Below, one piece after another: positions 7,601 to 15,552 of a stretch of DNA of 21,968 nucleotides. The DNA is taken from the NCBI GenBank assembly GCA_030831265.1, contig JAURLM010000284.1:1-21968 (forward strand), written 5' to 3'. Origin of the DNA: Chloroflexota bacterium (GTDB lineage Bacteria > Chloroflexota > Dehalococcoidia > Lucifugimonadales > Lucifugimonadaceae). The translations under genes were made by a program, and so were the position numbers. Position 1 is the stretch's first letter. Each line of letters begins with the position of its first letter. The notes below the pieces were generated by a model that ran no database searches, had not been told where the DNA came from, and saw nothing but the letters and a program-made list of their open reading frames with translations.

Positions 7601-8323
7601 CTAATGCGGCAGAGTCTGATGTTCGTCGCTTGCAACGCCGAAGCGCTGTTCCATGGCGGTCTGGCTCACGATCCTGGCTGCGTTTTCATCACCGAGGTCA
7701 GCGACGTCAAGTGCGAGGTCGTAGATTGACCTGTCCTGCGGGTCCTGGTCAGCGAGGTGTTGGAACCAGGCTGATCGGGCCTGGTCCATTGTGTCCACCC
7801 ACTCTTCAGCTTCCTGGTTGCCGATGCGGTATCGGTAAGCGACACGGGCGATGCGGTTGTCCTTCGGGGCAAAGACGCCTACGTGTATTGCTTCTGGACG
7901 GTCCTTCAGGGTGAGGCATCCTGCCCGGTGGGTGAGTATCACGTTGCCTTCGGTCAGGTAGCGTTCAGCGACGCTGAATACGGATGATTTGTATTCAGCG
8001 TCCGAGATAAGGCCCGGCAGGTCACGCCGTTCGGAACCGGTCATCAGTTCGGTGGTGTAGATTCCAGCGGTACTCCACGTATCACCGGCCCATGTTCGGC
8101 CCATCTGGGCCAGCCACGCTTCAACCTGATGGCCGAAACGCTTCCAACGGCTGTAATACGCAAGCTCTTTGCGAACCACTGCGTCCACGGTAGCGTCAAG
8201 ATCCCGTGCCACACGGCGTATCGCCTGCTTTTGGACATAGGTGGCATCAATATGGTCAGCAACGAGGCGGCCAATCTCTATGCCACCGGCTCCTGCCTGT
8301 CCACCAACGGTTATTGCCATCAT
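7601..8323 (-). CDS. Cytidylate kinase-like family protein
   Basis: This 240-residue protein resembles the cytidylate-kinase-like family (Cytidylate_kin2 type). The N-terminus, MAITVGGQAGAGGIEIGRLV, is a P-loop-like nucleotide-binding segment at the end of a first beta strand. A central LTEGNVILTHRAGC and the later GVFAPKDNRIARVAYRY resemble the region where these proteins have strand and LID-like arginine elements. The true substrate is uncertain; family members are often orphan kinases distinct from the housekeeping Cmk. GTG 8326, ATG 8323 and ATG 8320 are adjacent possible starts; AGGAG lies 8 nt before ATG 8323, which I chose. It is transcribed alone or after the amidohydrolase 232-235 nt upstream. 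Confidence 0.8.
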   Translation of the reverse strand: MMAITVGGQAGAGGIEIGRLVADHIDATYVQKQAIRRVARDLDATVDAVVRKELAYYSRWKRFGHQVEAWLAQMGRTWAGDTWSTAGIYTTELMTGSERRDLPGLISDAEYKSSVFSVAERYLTEGNVILTHRAGCLTLKDRPEAIHVGVFAPKDNRIARVAYRYRIGNQEAEEWVDTMDQARSAWFQHLADQDPQDRSIYDLALDVADLGDENAARIVSQTAMEQRFGVASDEHQTLPH

Positions 8324-8558
8324 CACAGCGTCTCCTTTCCTCTCCGCACGTCTTCACGCGCAGGGCAAGAAAGCCCGACGGTCATGACCACATCCGTTTG
8401 GATGTTCCAACGCTGTATATCGCAGGCCAGAGGGCCGCGATCGGCGTCGTGCTAGTGCCGTCTGATCCCATTGTGGACAGTCTACTTCATCATGTTAACA
8501 AGTGATAACAAATGAAAAGTTTCACTAATTTGGGTGCACCGTTCGGCTAAATGAGACG
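8324..8558 (-). promoter_or_regulatory. Leader/promoter region of the cytidylate-kinase-like gene with direct repeats
   Basis: The stretch around 8490-8530 is much richer in A and T than its surroundings. It contains two exact TAACAA copies, at 8496-8501 and 8506-8511, spaced one helical turn apart, and read on the minus strand as TTGTTA-TCAC-TTGTTA. This is the most promoter- or operator-like segment before the kinase-like gene. No clean -35/-10 pair can be assigned. Confidence 0.35.
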
Positions 8559-9992
8559 CTATACGGCGTATAACAGCGAGTTTGAGATGTCTATCGTCTC
8601 GTATGGCAGGTCGTAACGTGCTGCTGCGGTTTCACCCGCGTTGGTGATGAGCAGTTTCCCGCTATGACCAACTGCGCGGCCGTCCATCATCACCATCTCG
8701 CCAGCGACGAAGCTCATCACTGCTCGTCCCTGCTCAGGGCTGATAACAGTCAGGTCTGCGTCCATGCCGGGAGCGATACGGCCTTTGCGGGTGAGGCCGA
8801 TCATGCGGGCTGGGTTGAACGAGAGTTTTTGTGCCATTTCAAGCGGTGTTAAGCCGCCGAACTTTACGATGTTCATGGCCTGTTCGATGTTCACGTTGCG
8901 AGGCAGTACCCCGGCGTCGCTGGCGATGGCGTCCACGATGAAGCTATCGTCTTTGCGCTTTGCGGTCGTCAGTTGAAAAGCGGTGTCGGCGCGGTTGACC
9001 GGGAAGCTCATGCCGATCACCGAGTCGCCGTCATCGAATATTTTCACGCCTTCGGCTCCGGTGACGAGTGATAGTCCTGATGGCGTCTGCCTGACCGCCG
9101 AGCCGTATCCGTCCGTAATTGCCTTGCGCATGCCCTCACGAGTTGTCGGGTAGTTGCGGAGTCGCAGGCAGTTGCGTGCCACGTCCATTCGCACATTGCC
9201 ATCTTCATCACATTCGCCGCGGGTGAAATTGGGCCTTGCGAGGTGTACCTCGGATACGACCCTTCCTCGTAACGACTCCAGGATTTCCAGTGCTTCTGCG
9301 ATCTCCTCTGCAGGGGAGAGGATGGAGCCGCGGCAGTAGGCGTTGATGTGGGCGATGTGCGCGCGGCCGTGTTGGCCGAGCAGTGCGGGGAGTTCTCGCA
9401 TGCCGTCGAGCCTGCTGCCGGAGCTTTTTGTGCCGACGTGGAACGCCACGTATGCCAGGCGTTCGTTGCAGGCGGCGATAATGTCTGCGGTCACGTCCAT
9501 GGAGAACGGGTAGTAGCCGCCCCACATCTTCAGGCCAAGCTGGCCGGATTTCAGCGCTTTGTCCAGTGTTGAGCGGACGATGGAAGGTGAAGGGTCATCA
9601 TCCGGCAGGGTGACACCGGGTTTAAGCATGCCGAGACCAGCTACATTTGCACCTGCGCCGTGCTTGCGGATGCCATTGACGATGCGTTCCATGCTGCCGC
9701 CAAGGTCGACAACTGTTGTAGCACCCGCCTCCACTACGGCTCGCATGCCGGTTCCGGGATCGGTCACTCCGTCCAGTTCGCCGCCTACGTGGACGTGCGT
9801 GTCAATCATGCCGGGAATGAGCCAGCGGCCAGAGAGGTCTATGATGTCTCCCGCCGTTGAAGTATCAAGATGCTCTCCCACTTCGGAAATTTTGCCGCTG
9901 GTGACCGCTACGTCCATGATCGCGTCCGTGTTGGTGGCGGGATCGAGAATCCTTGCGGATGTGAGCACTAGATCTGGTCGCGTGGTAGTCAA
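8559..9992 (-). CDS. Amidohydrolase 1 (dihydroorotase/hydantoinase/D-aminoacylase-like)
   Basis: This is a 477-residue metal-dependent amidohydrolase expected to hydrolyse a cyclic or acyl amide in the cytoplasm. After a small N-terminal beta-sandwich (LVLTSARILDPAT) comes the barrel with GMIDTHVH (metal ligands H66 and H68). Next are K155 in GLKMWGGY (candidate carboxylated lysine), H185 in AFHVGTK, H215 in IAHINAYCRG and candidate catalytic D359 in IASDAG. The C-terminal sandwich has KGRIAPGMDADLTVI. It aligns along its whole length with the protein at 14194-15627, so the two are paralogues. The exact substrate is unknown. It starts at ATG 9992, divergent from the 10049 gene. Confidence 0.9.
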   Translation of the reverse strand: MTTTRPDLVLTSARILDPATNTDAIMDVAVTSGKISEVGEHLDTSTAGDIIDLSGRWLIPGMIDTHVHVGGELDGVTDPGTGMRAVVEAGATTVVDLGGSMERIVNGIRKHGAGANVAGLGMLKPGVTLPDDDPSPSIVRSTLDKALKSGQLGLKMWGGYYPFSMDVTADIIAACNERLAYVAFHVGTKSSGSRLDGMRELPALLGQHGRAHIAHINAYCRGSILSPAEEIAEALEILESLRGRVVSEVHLARPNFTRGECDEDGNVRMDVARNCLRLRNYPTTREGMRKAITDGYGSAVRQTPSGLSLVTGAEGVKIFDDGDSVIGMSFPVNRADTAFQLTTAKRKDDSFIVDAIASDAGVLPRNVNIEQAMNIVKFGGLTPLEMAQKLSFNPARMIGLTRKGRIAPGMDADLTVISPEQGRAVMSFVAGEMVMMDGRAVGHSGKLLITNAGETAAARYDLPYETIDISNSLLYAV

Positions 9993-10048
9993 TTTGTGTT
10001 CCCGGCTGGTTGAATTTTGGAATTGATGGTGCAGCGAGGCGCTTGTGG

Positions 10049-10684
10049 GTGGATACTAATACGGTGAAACTTCCCCTGCATATCCGACTCCTAGCCATTG
10101 CCGCGGTGCTTTTTGCCATCATCCTTGTATCAGACCCGGTAGCGAGCGTCGCTCAGGCACAGAGTGAGCCGCCGGTCGGTGCGGAATTGGTTATTTTCGA
10201 TGGAGCTGCCGGTCCGTATACCGTGCTGGTTGCACAGTCCCCATCCCGCCCGGTTGTTGGTTCAGTGAGGATTGTGGTCGCGCCGGTGGACACTGCTACC
10301 GGTGAGCCTGTTCAGAATGCACTTGTCAGGATATTTGCGACTCCACCGGGTGAGGGCGAACGACAGTACACCCCCGGTTTGAACTCTCCGACTAACAGGT
10401 CACTCTACTTCGGACAACTGGAACTGGACTCTGCGGGTGCGTGGACCATTGATGTTGAGATTGATGCTCCGCAGGGCCGTGCGCTTGCCATCACCCAGAT
10501 GACCATTCATGAGCGGGCTCGCAGCGGCCGGGACACACAGATTGTTGGAACCGCGGTGTTCCTGCTTGTTTCTCTTGCCTTCGTGGGCGGCGGGACTTGG
10601 CTCTGGTGGTCATCGAAGCAAGCCCGTTCCCGCCGTGCTGCCATAAGGCAGTCAGGTGGCAAACCGCGCCAGAACGTGGGTTAG
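10049..10684 (+). CDS. Secreted, membrane-anchored FixH/YtkA-like protein
   Basis: From GTG 10049 (GAGG about 9 nt upstream) this encodes 211 residues. A signal peptide runs to about residue 37 (hydrophobic core LLAIAAVLFAIILV, cleavage after AQA). A beta-rich domain with AGPYTVLVAQSPSRPVVGSV and GEPVQNALVRIFATPP follows, resembling YtkA/FixH-type domains. Then comes a C-terminal membrane helix (VGTAVFLLVSLAFVGGGTWL) and a basic tail (KQARSRRAA). The mature domain should face outward, anchored by the last helix. Its function is not established; the family label rests on motif likeness only. A more upstream TTG (10010) and a later GTG (10064) are alternative starts. Its stop overlaps that of the convergent transporter gene. 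Confidence 0.7.
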   Translation: MDTNTVKLPLHIRLLAIAAVLFAIILVSDPVASVAQAQSEPPVGAELVIFDGAAGPYTVLVAQSPSRPVVGSVRIVVAPVDTATGEPVQNALVRIFATPPGEGERQYTPGLNSPTNRSLYFGQLELDSAGAWTIDVEIDAPQGRALAITQMTIHERARSGRDTQIVGTAVFLLVSLAFVGGGTWLWWSSKQARSRRAAIRQSGGKPRQNVG

Positions 10685-11958
10685 CGGTCGCTCCCGGGTC
10701 GTTCAGCTTCTTCTTCCGGGTGTACACCACGGAATGCCGCGTAAACCAGCATGTTGTAGGTCAGTTTTAGCCCTGCGCCTGTGAGCCATGGCGCGATGGT
10801 GATTGCACCTGACCAGAGCGCACCTGTTACGGCGGTGCTTGGTAGCCTGCCGATGCCGCGGCCAAGATTGTTCGTTGCCGCCATGATGTCTCGTTCGTGA
10901 TCCGGGACGATCGCCATCACGTAAGACTGGCGCGTCGGAACATCCATCTCATCGAACAGCCCCCGAATTACCCAGAGACCAACCGCGACCGCTACACCGG
11001 GGGCGAATGCGAAGCCAATGAGGCACAGGTTTGCGGCTACTTGCGTGAATACGAGCGTGTTGAGCAGCCCGAACTTTGATGCGACACGCGGTGCGAGCCA
11101 TATTGAGATCAGGTTGGCTGACTGAGTTGCTATGAGAACTCCGCCGACTGTGCCTTCGTTCACGCCGAATTTGGTGAACAGCCAGATGGCAAGAAATGTG
11201 TCGAATATCAGCCCGCCGGAGAACGAGTCCAGGCCGAACAGAGCGGAGACGCGCAGGATTCGGCCTCGTGCGCTGGCGTTGAGCGGGTTGGGCCAGCGTG
11301 CCGTACTGCCGCCGTTGTCCTTTTTTGCCTCCATTGCGGGCGACAGGGCCGCATAGAGCACTACTGTGAGCAGATTGAGTCCTATGTAGACGCCGAATGT
11401 GATGCGGTGGGCGTCTACGAGATCGAAATCTTTCACCTCGATAAGGAATGTGGCTATACCCACGAGGCCTCCACCGACGATGCGACCGGCCGCAGATGAA
11501 AGCGTGAGGTATGAGAAGGCTGTGGTTCGGCCGGCTGCGTGGGATACCTGTGCCAGGCCGCTCTGTTCAAGCTGGATCATTGGCCCCACGTGCATCCCGG
11601 ATGCGGCGTATGCACCGAAGAACGAGCCAATCACCAGCAGCCATACGTTGTCTGTGAATATGAGCAACAGACCGGCGAAGGTGGTTATAAGTCCCGTTAC
11701 AACGAACGATGTGCGCCGCGATAGCCGATTGCCGGAGAGCATGAGCGCGAATGAGAGCAGCAGGCCGCCGGCGAGCGATACTGCTAGGAGCAGACCAAGT
11801 TGTGACTGCGAGTAACCCAGCCCTTCGACGAGGAAGATGCCGATTAGCACGGCCATGATGGTGCGAGCGGCGTCCCTCGTGCCTCGGCCTGCGTACATCA
11901 GCCACGCGTCACGGCGCGGGTTGCCTGTTCTGGTTTCGTTATGTGCTGTCGCTTGCAT
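10681..11958 (-). CDS. Major facilitator superfamily transporter
   Basis: This is a polytopic inner-membrane protein of about 425 residues with some 11-12 hydrophobic helices. Between the first helices it has SGNRLSRRT, the usual basic loop 2-3 position of MFS proteins. Mid-protein there is a cytoplasmic loop (SPAMEAKKDNGG) separating the two halves, and later VIRGLFDEMDVPTRQSYV, seen in drug/metabolite MFS members. The substrate is unknown. ATG 11958 was chosen; a GTG at 11979 adds 7 residues, and neither has a clear ribosome-binding site. The stop codon (TAA) overlaps that of the convergent 10049 gene by several bases, so there is no room for a terminator between them. Confidence 0.9.
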   Translation of the reverse strand: MQATAHNETRTGNPRRDAWLMYAGRGTRDAARTIMAVLIGIFLVEGLGYSQSQLGLLLAVSLAGGLLLSFALMLSGNRLSRRTSFVVTGLITTFAGLLLIFTDNVWLLVIGSFFGAYAASGMHVGPMIQLEQSGLAQVSHAAGRTTAFSYLTLSSAAGRIVGGGLVGIATFLIEVKDFDLVDAHRITFGVYIGLNLLTVVLYAALSPAMEAKKDNGGSTARWPNPLNASARGRILRVSALFGLDSFSGGLIFDTFLAIWLFTKFGVNEGTVGGVLIATQSANLISIWLAPRVASKFGLLNTLVFTQVAANLCLIGFAFAPGVAVAVGLWVIRGLFDEMDVPTRQSYVMAIVPDHERDIMAATNNLGRGIGRLPSTAVTGALWSGAITIAPWLTGAGLKLTYNMLVYAAFRGVHPEEEAERPGSDR

Positions 11959-12027
11959 GTGGAGCGGACAGGTATACACCAGTAGTCAGCGCTAGGTAAG
12001 CCGTTCTTGGGCGTGGATTCGCGCGCG

Positions 12028-12066
12028 CGAAAGAGCCACCGCCTTTGTCAGACGATGGCTCTTTCG
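12028..12066 (-). terminator. Inverted repeat, likely terminator of the coiled-coil protein gene
   Basis: CGAAAGAGCCA and TGGCTCTTTCG pair perfectly over 11 bp around a 17-nt loop. It lies 26 bases after the stop of the minus-strand repeat protein. The minus-strand downstream U-run is weak, so termination efficiency is uncertain. The plus-strand side has ATAATTTTTC. Confidence 0.65.
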
Positions 12067-12092
12067 ATAATTTTTCCGGGTAGGGTCGTGGC

Positions 12093-13343
12093 CTAACGCC
12101 TGGGACCGGCATTCTGGAGTCGCTCGTCAGCCTTCTCACGAGCCTTCTCTATTCGGTCTTCGGCCTTTTCACGCGCCTTCTGGATGCGGTCTTCAGCCTC
12201 ATCACGGGCTTTCTCTATGCGGGCCTCAGAGTCTTGTCGAGCCTTTTCGATGCGGGCTTCAAGTGCTGCCCGCTGCTCGTCGCTCAACTGATCTTTCTTG
12301 GATAGTGCCTCGTCGACCTTGTCCTGTGCCTTTTCACGAGCATCGTCGATGCGTTCTTGTGCGCTCTCACGGGCAGCATCGATGCGTGCCTGGGCGATGG
12401 CCCTGGCCTCATCTACACGAGCCCTTGCCTTTGCACGGGCCTCTTCGATGCGAGCCTGGATCTCTTCATCAACGTTGCCGCTTTCGGAATTGGCCTGGAC
12501 ACGCTCTAGCATTGCAGCGCGCTGTTCATTGACCTTCTCGCGCACTTCTTCAAGTTTTGCTTGGAGTTCATCCCGCTTCTCAGCGAGCTTCTTCAGTCGC
12601 TCTTCGATGCGCTCCAGCTTGGCAGCGGCGGCGGCAATGCGCTTTTCACCGTGCTTACCCGGGCGGGTGACGATAACAACTTCATCACCGGCTTCGCCTT
12701 CAAAACCTTCCCCGTCAATCTCATCCTCGTCACCGTCATCATTCAAGAACTTGAACTTGCCGTGAGCCTTTTCGAGCACGATCGCCCGGTGGTGCTCACG
12801 AGTTGCCTTGGAAGGGACGATGATGATCTTGAGGGCGGTTGCAGCCCGGAAGATACTTTCGGAAGGGTCAGACGCGGTGGCGTCATCTTCGTCATGCTTG
12901 ACGAGGAGCGCACCAATCTTTGCGCCAACTGTGATAGCGGTGATGTCTACTTCACCCAGCGGTGGCTGTTTGATGACGGTGCTGTCTGTGACGAACACCT
13001 CAACCTTGCCGAACCGGGTCTCGATCACGACACTGGAGTCTCCAACCCGTACAACCTTGCCTGCAACGCCACGTCGGACGAGCTGGCCTTCTGGCGTTTC
13101 GGGCGTGGGCTCCGGCGTTGGCTCAGCAGTCGGTTCGGCAGTTGGTTCGGCAGTTGGCTCAACTGTGGGGGTCGGGCCAGTGCCACCTGTTCCGCCAGTG
13201 CCACCTGTTCCGTCAGTGCCGGTTCCCTGGGCTGAAGCCCAGCCCCCGGACACACTGACAGTTGCCACAAGCGCGATCAATGTTGCGATGGTGGCGACCA
13301 TGAATGGTCGTAGTTGATTACTTTTGATCATATTGAGAACCAT
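12093..13343 (-). CDS. Secreted protein with Thr/Pro/Gly linker and C-terminal 11-residue-repeat coiled coil
   Basis: From ATG 13343 (SD GGAAGGAG, 7 nt upstream) this encodes 416 residues. A signal peptide ends near GGWASAQ (about residue 40). A low-complexity region follows: GTGGTGG-type then repeated PTAE units. Next is a beta-rich domain (GVAGKVVRVGDSSVVIETRF and onward) like small DUF5666-type domains, then an acidic segment (NDDGDEDEIDGEG). A long charged helix closes the protein; its last 121 residues are eleven exact-length 11-residue units. A longer frame to 13451 lacks a ribosome-binding site. It lies 34 nt after the lipoprotein-like gene and is probably cotranscribed. Function is unknown; an exported structural or envelope-spanning role is inference. 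Confidence 0.85.
   Translation of the reverse strand: MVLNMIKSNQLRPFMVATIATLIALVATVSVSGGWASAQGTGTDGTGGTGGTGGTGPTPTVEPTAEPTAEPTAEPTPEPTPETPEGQLVRRGVAGKVVRVGDSSVVIETRFGKVEVFVTDSTVIKQPPLGEVDITAITVGAKIGALLVKHDEDDATASDPSESIFRAATALKIIIVPSKATREHHRAIVLEKAHGKFKFLNDDGDEDEIDGEGFEGEAGDEVVIVTRPGKHGEKRIAAAAAKLERIEERLKKLAEKRDELQAKLEEVREKVNEQRAAMLERVQANSESGNVDEEIQARIEEARAKARARVDEARAIAQARIDAARESAQERIDDAREKAQDKVDEALSKKDQLSDEQRAALEARIEKARQDSEARIEKARDEAEDRIQKAREKAEDRIEKAREKADERLQNAGPRR
12096..12458 (-). repeat. Eleven coding 33-bp units (11-residue hendecad repeat)
   Basis: The encoded units run QARIEEARAKA, RARVDEARAIA, QARIDAARESA, QERIDDAREKA, QDKVDEALSKK, a divergent sixth (DQLSDEQRAAL), EARIEKARQDS, EARIEKARDEA, EDRIQKAREKA, EDRIEKAREKA and DERLQNAGPRR. 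There are no gaps between units. The strict 11-residue period points to a hendecad helix or amphipathic helix, rather than the 7-residue period of left-handed coiled coils. Confidence 0.9.
13108..13212 (-). repeat. Short tandem repeats encoding the Pro/Thr/Glu and Gly/Thr linker
   Basis: From 13108 to 13167 there are five 12-bp units of the type GGTTCGGCAGTT, coding PTAE/PTPE. From 13177 to 13212 there are two exact 18-bp copies of CCAGTGCCACCTGTTCCG, coding Gly/Thr-rich sequence, with a third partial copy. Such arrays can change copy number by slippage. Confidence 0.85.
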
Positions 13344-13377
13344 GTGAGTTCTCCTTCCCGGTAAGAATCTGGACTGT

Positions 13378-13863
13378 TCAGGCAGGTTCGTAGATGACCA
13401 GCAGAACTTCATCCTGCTGTTCACCCGCAGCGTTACTTGCGACGACTTCAATCACATTCGGACCTTCTTCAAGATCCATTGCGAAGGCGAAGCGCCCTTC
13501 TTCATCAACGTCGAGAACGAAGTCATTGACACTCACGAGAGCATCGACAGTTGTCCTGCCGGAGAATTCATAAGAGGCCTGGCTGACGAACACTTCGCTT
13601 ACGGTAGGTGCTGTCATCTCCAGGAAGAATGCGCCGGTAGCTTCAGCAATGACGGTCGCCTCTTTTTCAGCGACAGTCAGGCTGCTTGCGCCATTGCCGC
13701 TGTCACCGGCGTCCGTCGTGCTAGAGCCTGATGTCGTGACACCGGTGCTGCCAGTGTCGTTGACTACCTGCTCCGCCTTATCGGCTGATGAACAGGCCAC
13801 TGACGCAATAAGAAATGCGAGAGTGATACCTGTCAGTTTTGCCGCACTTGTTCGGATCATCAT
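13378..13863 (-). CDS. Putative lipoprotein with an Ig-like/glucodextranase-B-like domain
   Basis: This 161-residue protein has an N-terminal hydrophobic segment ending in LIASVAC, an acceptable but not ideal lipobox (C24). A Ser/Thr/Gly-rich linker to about residue 65 follows, then a domain of about 75 residues. The domain motifs (VDALVSVNDFVLDVDEEGRF, then FAMDLEEGPNVIEVVASNAA) match the Ig-like fold seen after glucodextranase B and in many surface proteins. It is expected on the outer face of the membrane. The start is ATG 13863, with GAGGA 7 nt upstream; ATG 13860 is also possible. It is first in a two-gene unit with the repeat protein. Confidence 0.78.
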   Translation of the reverse strand: MMIRTSAAKLTGITLAFLIASVACSSADKAEQVVNDTGSTGVTTSGSSTTDAGDSGNGASSLTVAEKEATVIAEATGAFFLEMTAPTVSEVFVSQASYEFSGRTTVDALVSVNDFVLDVDEEGRFAFAMDLEEGPNVIEVVASNAAGEQQDEVLLVIYEPA

Positions 13864-14193
13864 TTCAACGTCCTCGCCGCTCGGAATAGTTACGGCCGAG
13901 CGGCCTGTACTAACAAATTCTCTCTGCCGGGGTTACTGATGAATTACAGGCACCGGTCGAAATACCCGTACAAAAGTCCCATATTTACTCAACCACCACG
14001 AGCAACCAATGGCATCCGTGTAATACCGCACCCGAGCCGTCCAATAGTCCTACGTGGGGCTCAAAATCCCGGCCAGCGCAGGAGATGGGTATGTAAGCGC
14101 AACAGAGCCTAGAATGTGCCGAGAACCGTTACGTTTCCAATTCGGCAAGCCAGCTTGGACCAGTTCAGACCAACTCAGAAAGGCATTCGCAAC
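13864..14193. other. Divergent intergenic region between lipoprotein and amidohydrolase 2 genes
   Basis: These 330 bases carry the start regions of both units. The minus-side leader has the hairpin described separately. On the plus side, AAAGG lies about 10 nt before ATG 14194, and TAGAAT at 14110-14115 could be a -10 hexamer without a good -35. I see no additional gene or RNA. Confidence 0.4.
13876..13904 (-). promoter_or_regulatory. Leader hairpin directly abutting the Shine-Dalgarno of the lipoprotein gene
   Basis: GCCGCTCGG and CCGAGCGGC form a perfect 9-bp GC-rich stem with an 11-nt loop. On the mRNA the stem ends at 13876 and the GAGGA ribosome-binding site begins at the very next base (13875-13871). 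It could affect translation initiation or message stability. Confidence 0.5.
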
Positions 14194-15552
14194 ATGACAG
14201 GAAGATTTGATCTCGTGTTGAGGGGCGGTCATGTTGTTGACCCCGCGAACGGCACTGACTCCGTGATGGATGTCGGGTTCCGGCTGGGCAAAGTCGCGCA
14301 GGTGACGGAGCGTATCGACGACGGACTCGCCGATGACGTGATCGATGCGAGCGGCAAGATCGTGATGCCGGGGCATATCGATACTCATGCTCACCTCTCC
14401 AGCCCGTTTAATAATTCCGTCAACCGGGCTTACGGGCATGTGATGCTTGCCGAATCTGGCACCACCACCGCGCTTGACCTCGCGGGGGAGCCGGGGGCGC
14501 TGGCCGAAGGTATGCGCAGCCAGGGGGCGGGCTTGAACGTAGCCGGGCTGATGGGGCTGATTCCGCATTCGACTGTGAAAGACGATGACCCTTCGTTGCC
14601 GGTGATGCGTGATGTGGTTGCAGATGCGTTGGGACGCGGTGCTATCGGGGTGAAACTGCTTGGCGGCTATCATCCGTTTACCCTGGAATCGACCGCGGAT
14701 GTCATAGCTGCGGCCAACGAGCAACTGGCGTGGGTGGCGTTTCATGTTGGTTCGAAAGATTCTGGTTCTGACCTGAACGGCCTGCGTGAAGTACCGGAGA
14801 TTGTCGGTGGCGGCCGGTTACACGTTGCGCACATCAACTCTTACTGCCGCGGGCTGGTGATGGACAACCTGAAGGAGTGTGCTGAGGCGTTCGAAATCAT
14901 TGAGTCGAAGCGTTCCCAGTTCGTGACGGAGGCGTATCTCGCTCAGATTAATGGCACCAACGGCAAGTGCGACGAGGATGGGAACCTTGTCTACAACGTG
15001 GCCCAGAACTGCATGAAGGCGCGCGGATACCCGACTACCGACGCCGGAATGCGGCAGGCGTTGCTGGACGGCTACGGCGGCGCACTGGTTGAGCGTGGCG
15101 GCCGGATCGTTATCGTTACGGGCGAAGATGCCGTACGTGCGTGGGAGGAGCAGAAGACGGACGCCAGCCTGAGTTTCCCGGTGAACCCGGCGACTTCAGC
15201 ATTCACATTGACTACGGAAAAGTACGATGACGGGGAGTTCAGGATCGACGCTGTCAGCACCGATGGCGGTTCATTGCCTCGCAACGTGGCAATTGAGCGG
15301 ACGATGGCGCTGGTGAGTTTTGGGGCGTTGTCGCTGCTGGAGGCGGCGAAGAAGCTGAGTTACACGCCTTCAAGGATGCTTGGACTGCTGAACAAAGGTC
15401 ACTTCTCAGAGGGAGCGGATGGCGATGTGACTGTCGTCGACCCGTCGACGGGCAAGGCGATGATGTCACTTGTGAACGCACAGCCGATCATGATTGGCGG
15501 TCGAGTTGTAGGTCGCGGCGGCAAGTGGCTGGTGACAGGAGCGGGGGAGTAG
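14194..15552 (+). CDS. Amidohydrolase 2 (paralogue of amidohydrolase 1), truncated by an in-frame TAG
   Basis: This 452-residue amidohydrolase starts at ATG 14194 (AAAGG upstream). Metal ligands are H65 and H67 in HIDTHAH, candidate carboxylated K154 in GVKLLGGYH, H184 in AFHVGSK and H213 in VAHINSYCRG. A later STDGGSLPRN matches the paralogue's candidate catalytic Asp region. It parallels amidohydrolase 1 throughout, including CDEDGN and GYPTT segments. The TAG at 15550-15552 stops it after LVTGAGE, where the paralogue continues GETAAARYDLPYE. The same frame continues for 24 codons of matching sequence, so the full gene probably runs to 15627. The lost tail may or may not be needed for activity. 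A longer frame to 14116 was not used because it lacks homology. Confidence 0.9.
   Translation: MTGRFDLVLRGGHVVDPANGTDSVMDVGFRLGKVAQVTERIDDGLADDVIDASGKIVMPGHIDTHAHLSSPFNNSVNRAYGHVMLAESGTTTALDLAGEPGALAEGMRSQGAGLNVAGLMGLIPHSTVKDDDPSLPVMRDVVADALGRGAIGVKLLGGYHPFTLESTADVIAAANEQLAWVAFHVGSKDSGSDLNGLREVPEIVGGGRLHVAHINSYCRGLVMDNLKECAEAFEIIESKRSQFVTEAYLAQINGTNGKCDEDGNLVYNVAQNCMKARGYPTTDAGMRQALLDGYGGALVERGGRIVIVTGEDAVRAWEEQKTDASLSFPVNPATSAFTLTTEKYDDGEFRIDAVSTDGGSLPRNVAIERTMALVSFGALSLLEAAKKLSYTPSRMLGLLNKGHFSEGADGDVTVVDPSTGKAMMSLVNAQPIMIGGRVVGRGGKWLVTGAGE

Noticed and set aside
8472..8480. DnaA-box-like TGTGGACAG
   Set aside because: Only 7 of 9 bases match and there is no cluster, dnaA, dnaN or other origin feature nearby.
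12096..12458. 33-bp periodicity that could suggest a CRISPR array
   Set aside because: Units are contiguous, diverged, in frame, and code an 11-residue protein repeat; there are no spacers.
12298..13317. Several long plus-strand open frames rich in Ser/Ala/Arg or Val/Gly
   Set aside because: They are mirror images of the repetitive minus-strand coiled-coil gene and its linker; low complexity keeps the opposite strand open.
15550..15552. Pyrrolysine at the TAG in amidohydrolase 2
   Set aside because: The family has no known pyrrolysine, the aligned paralogue residue is Thr near the C-terminus away from the active site, and no pyl gene is seen; a mutation or sequence error is simpler.
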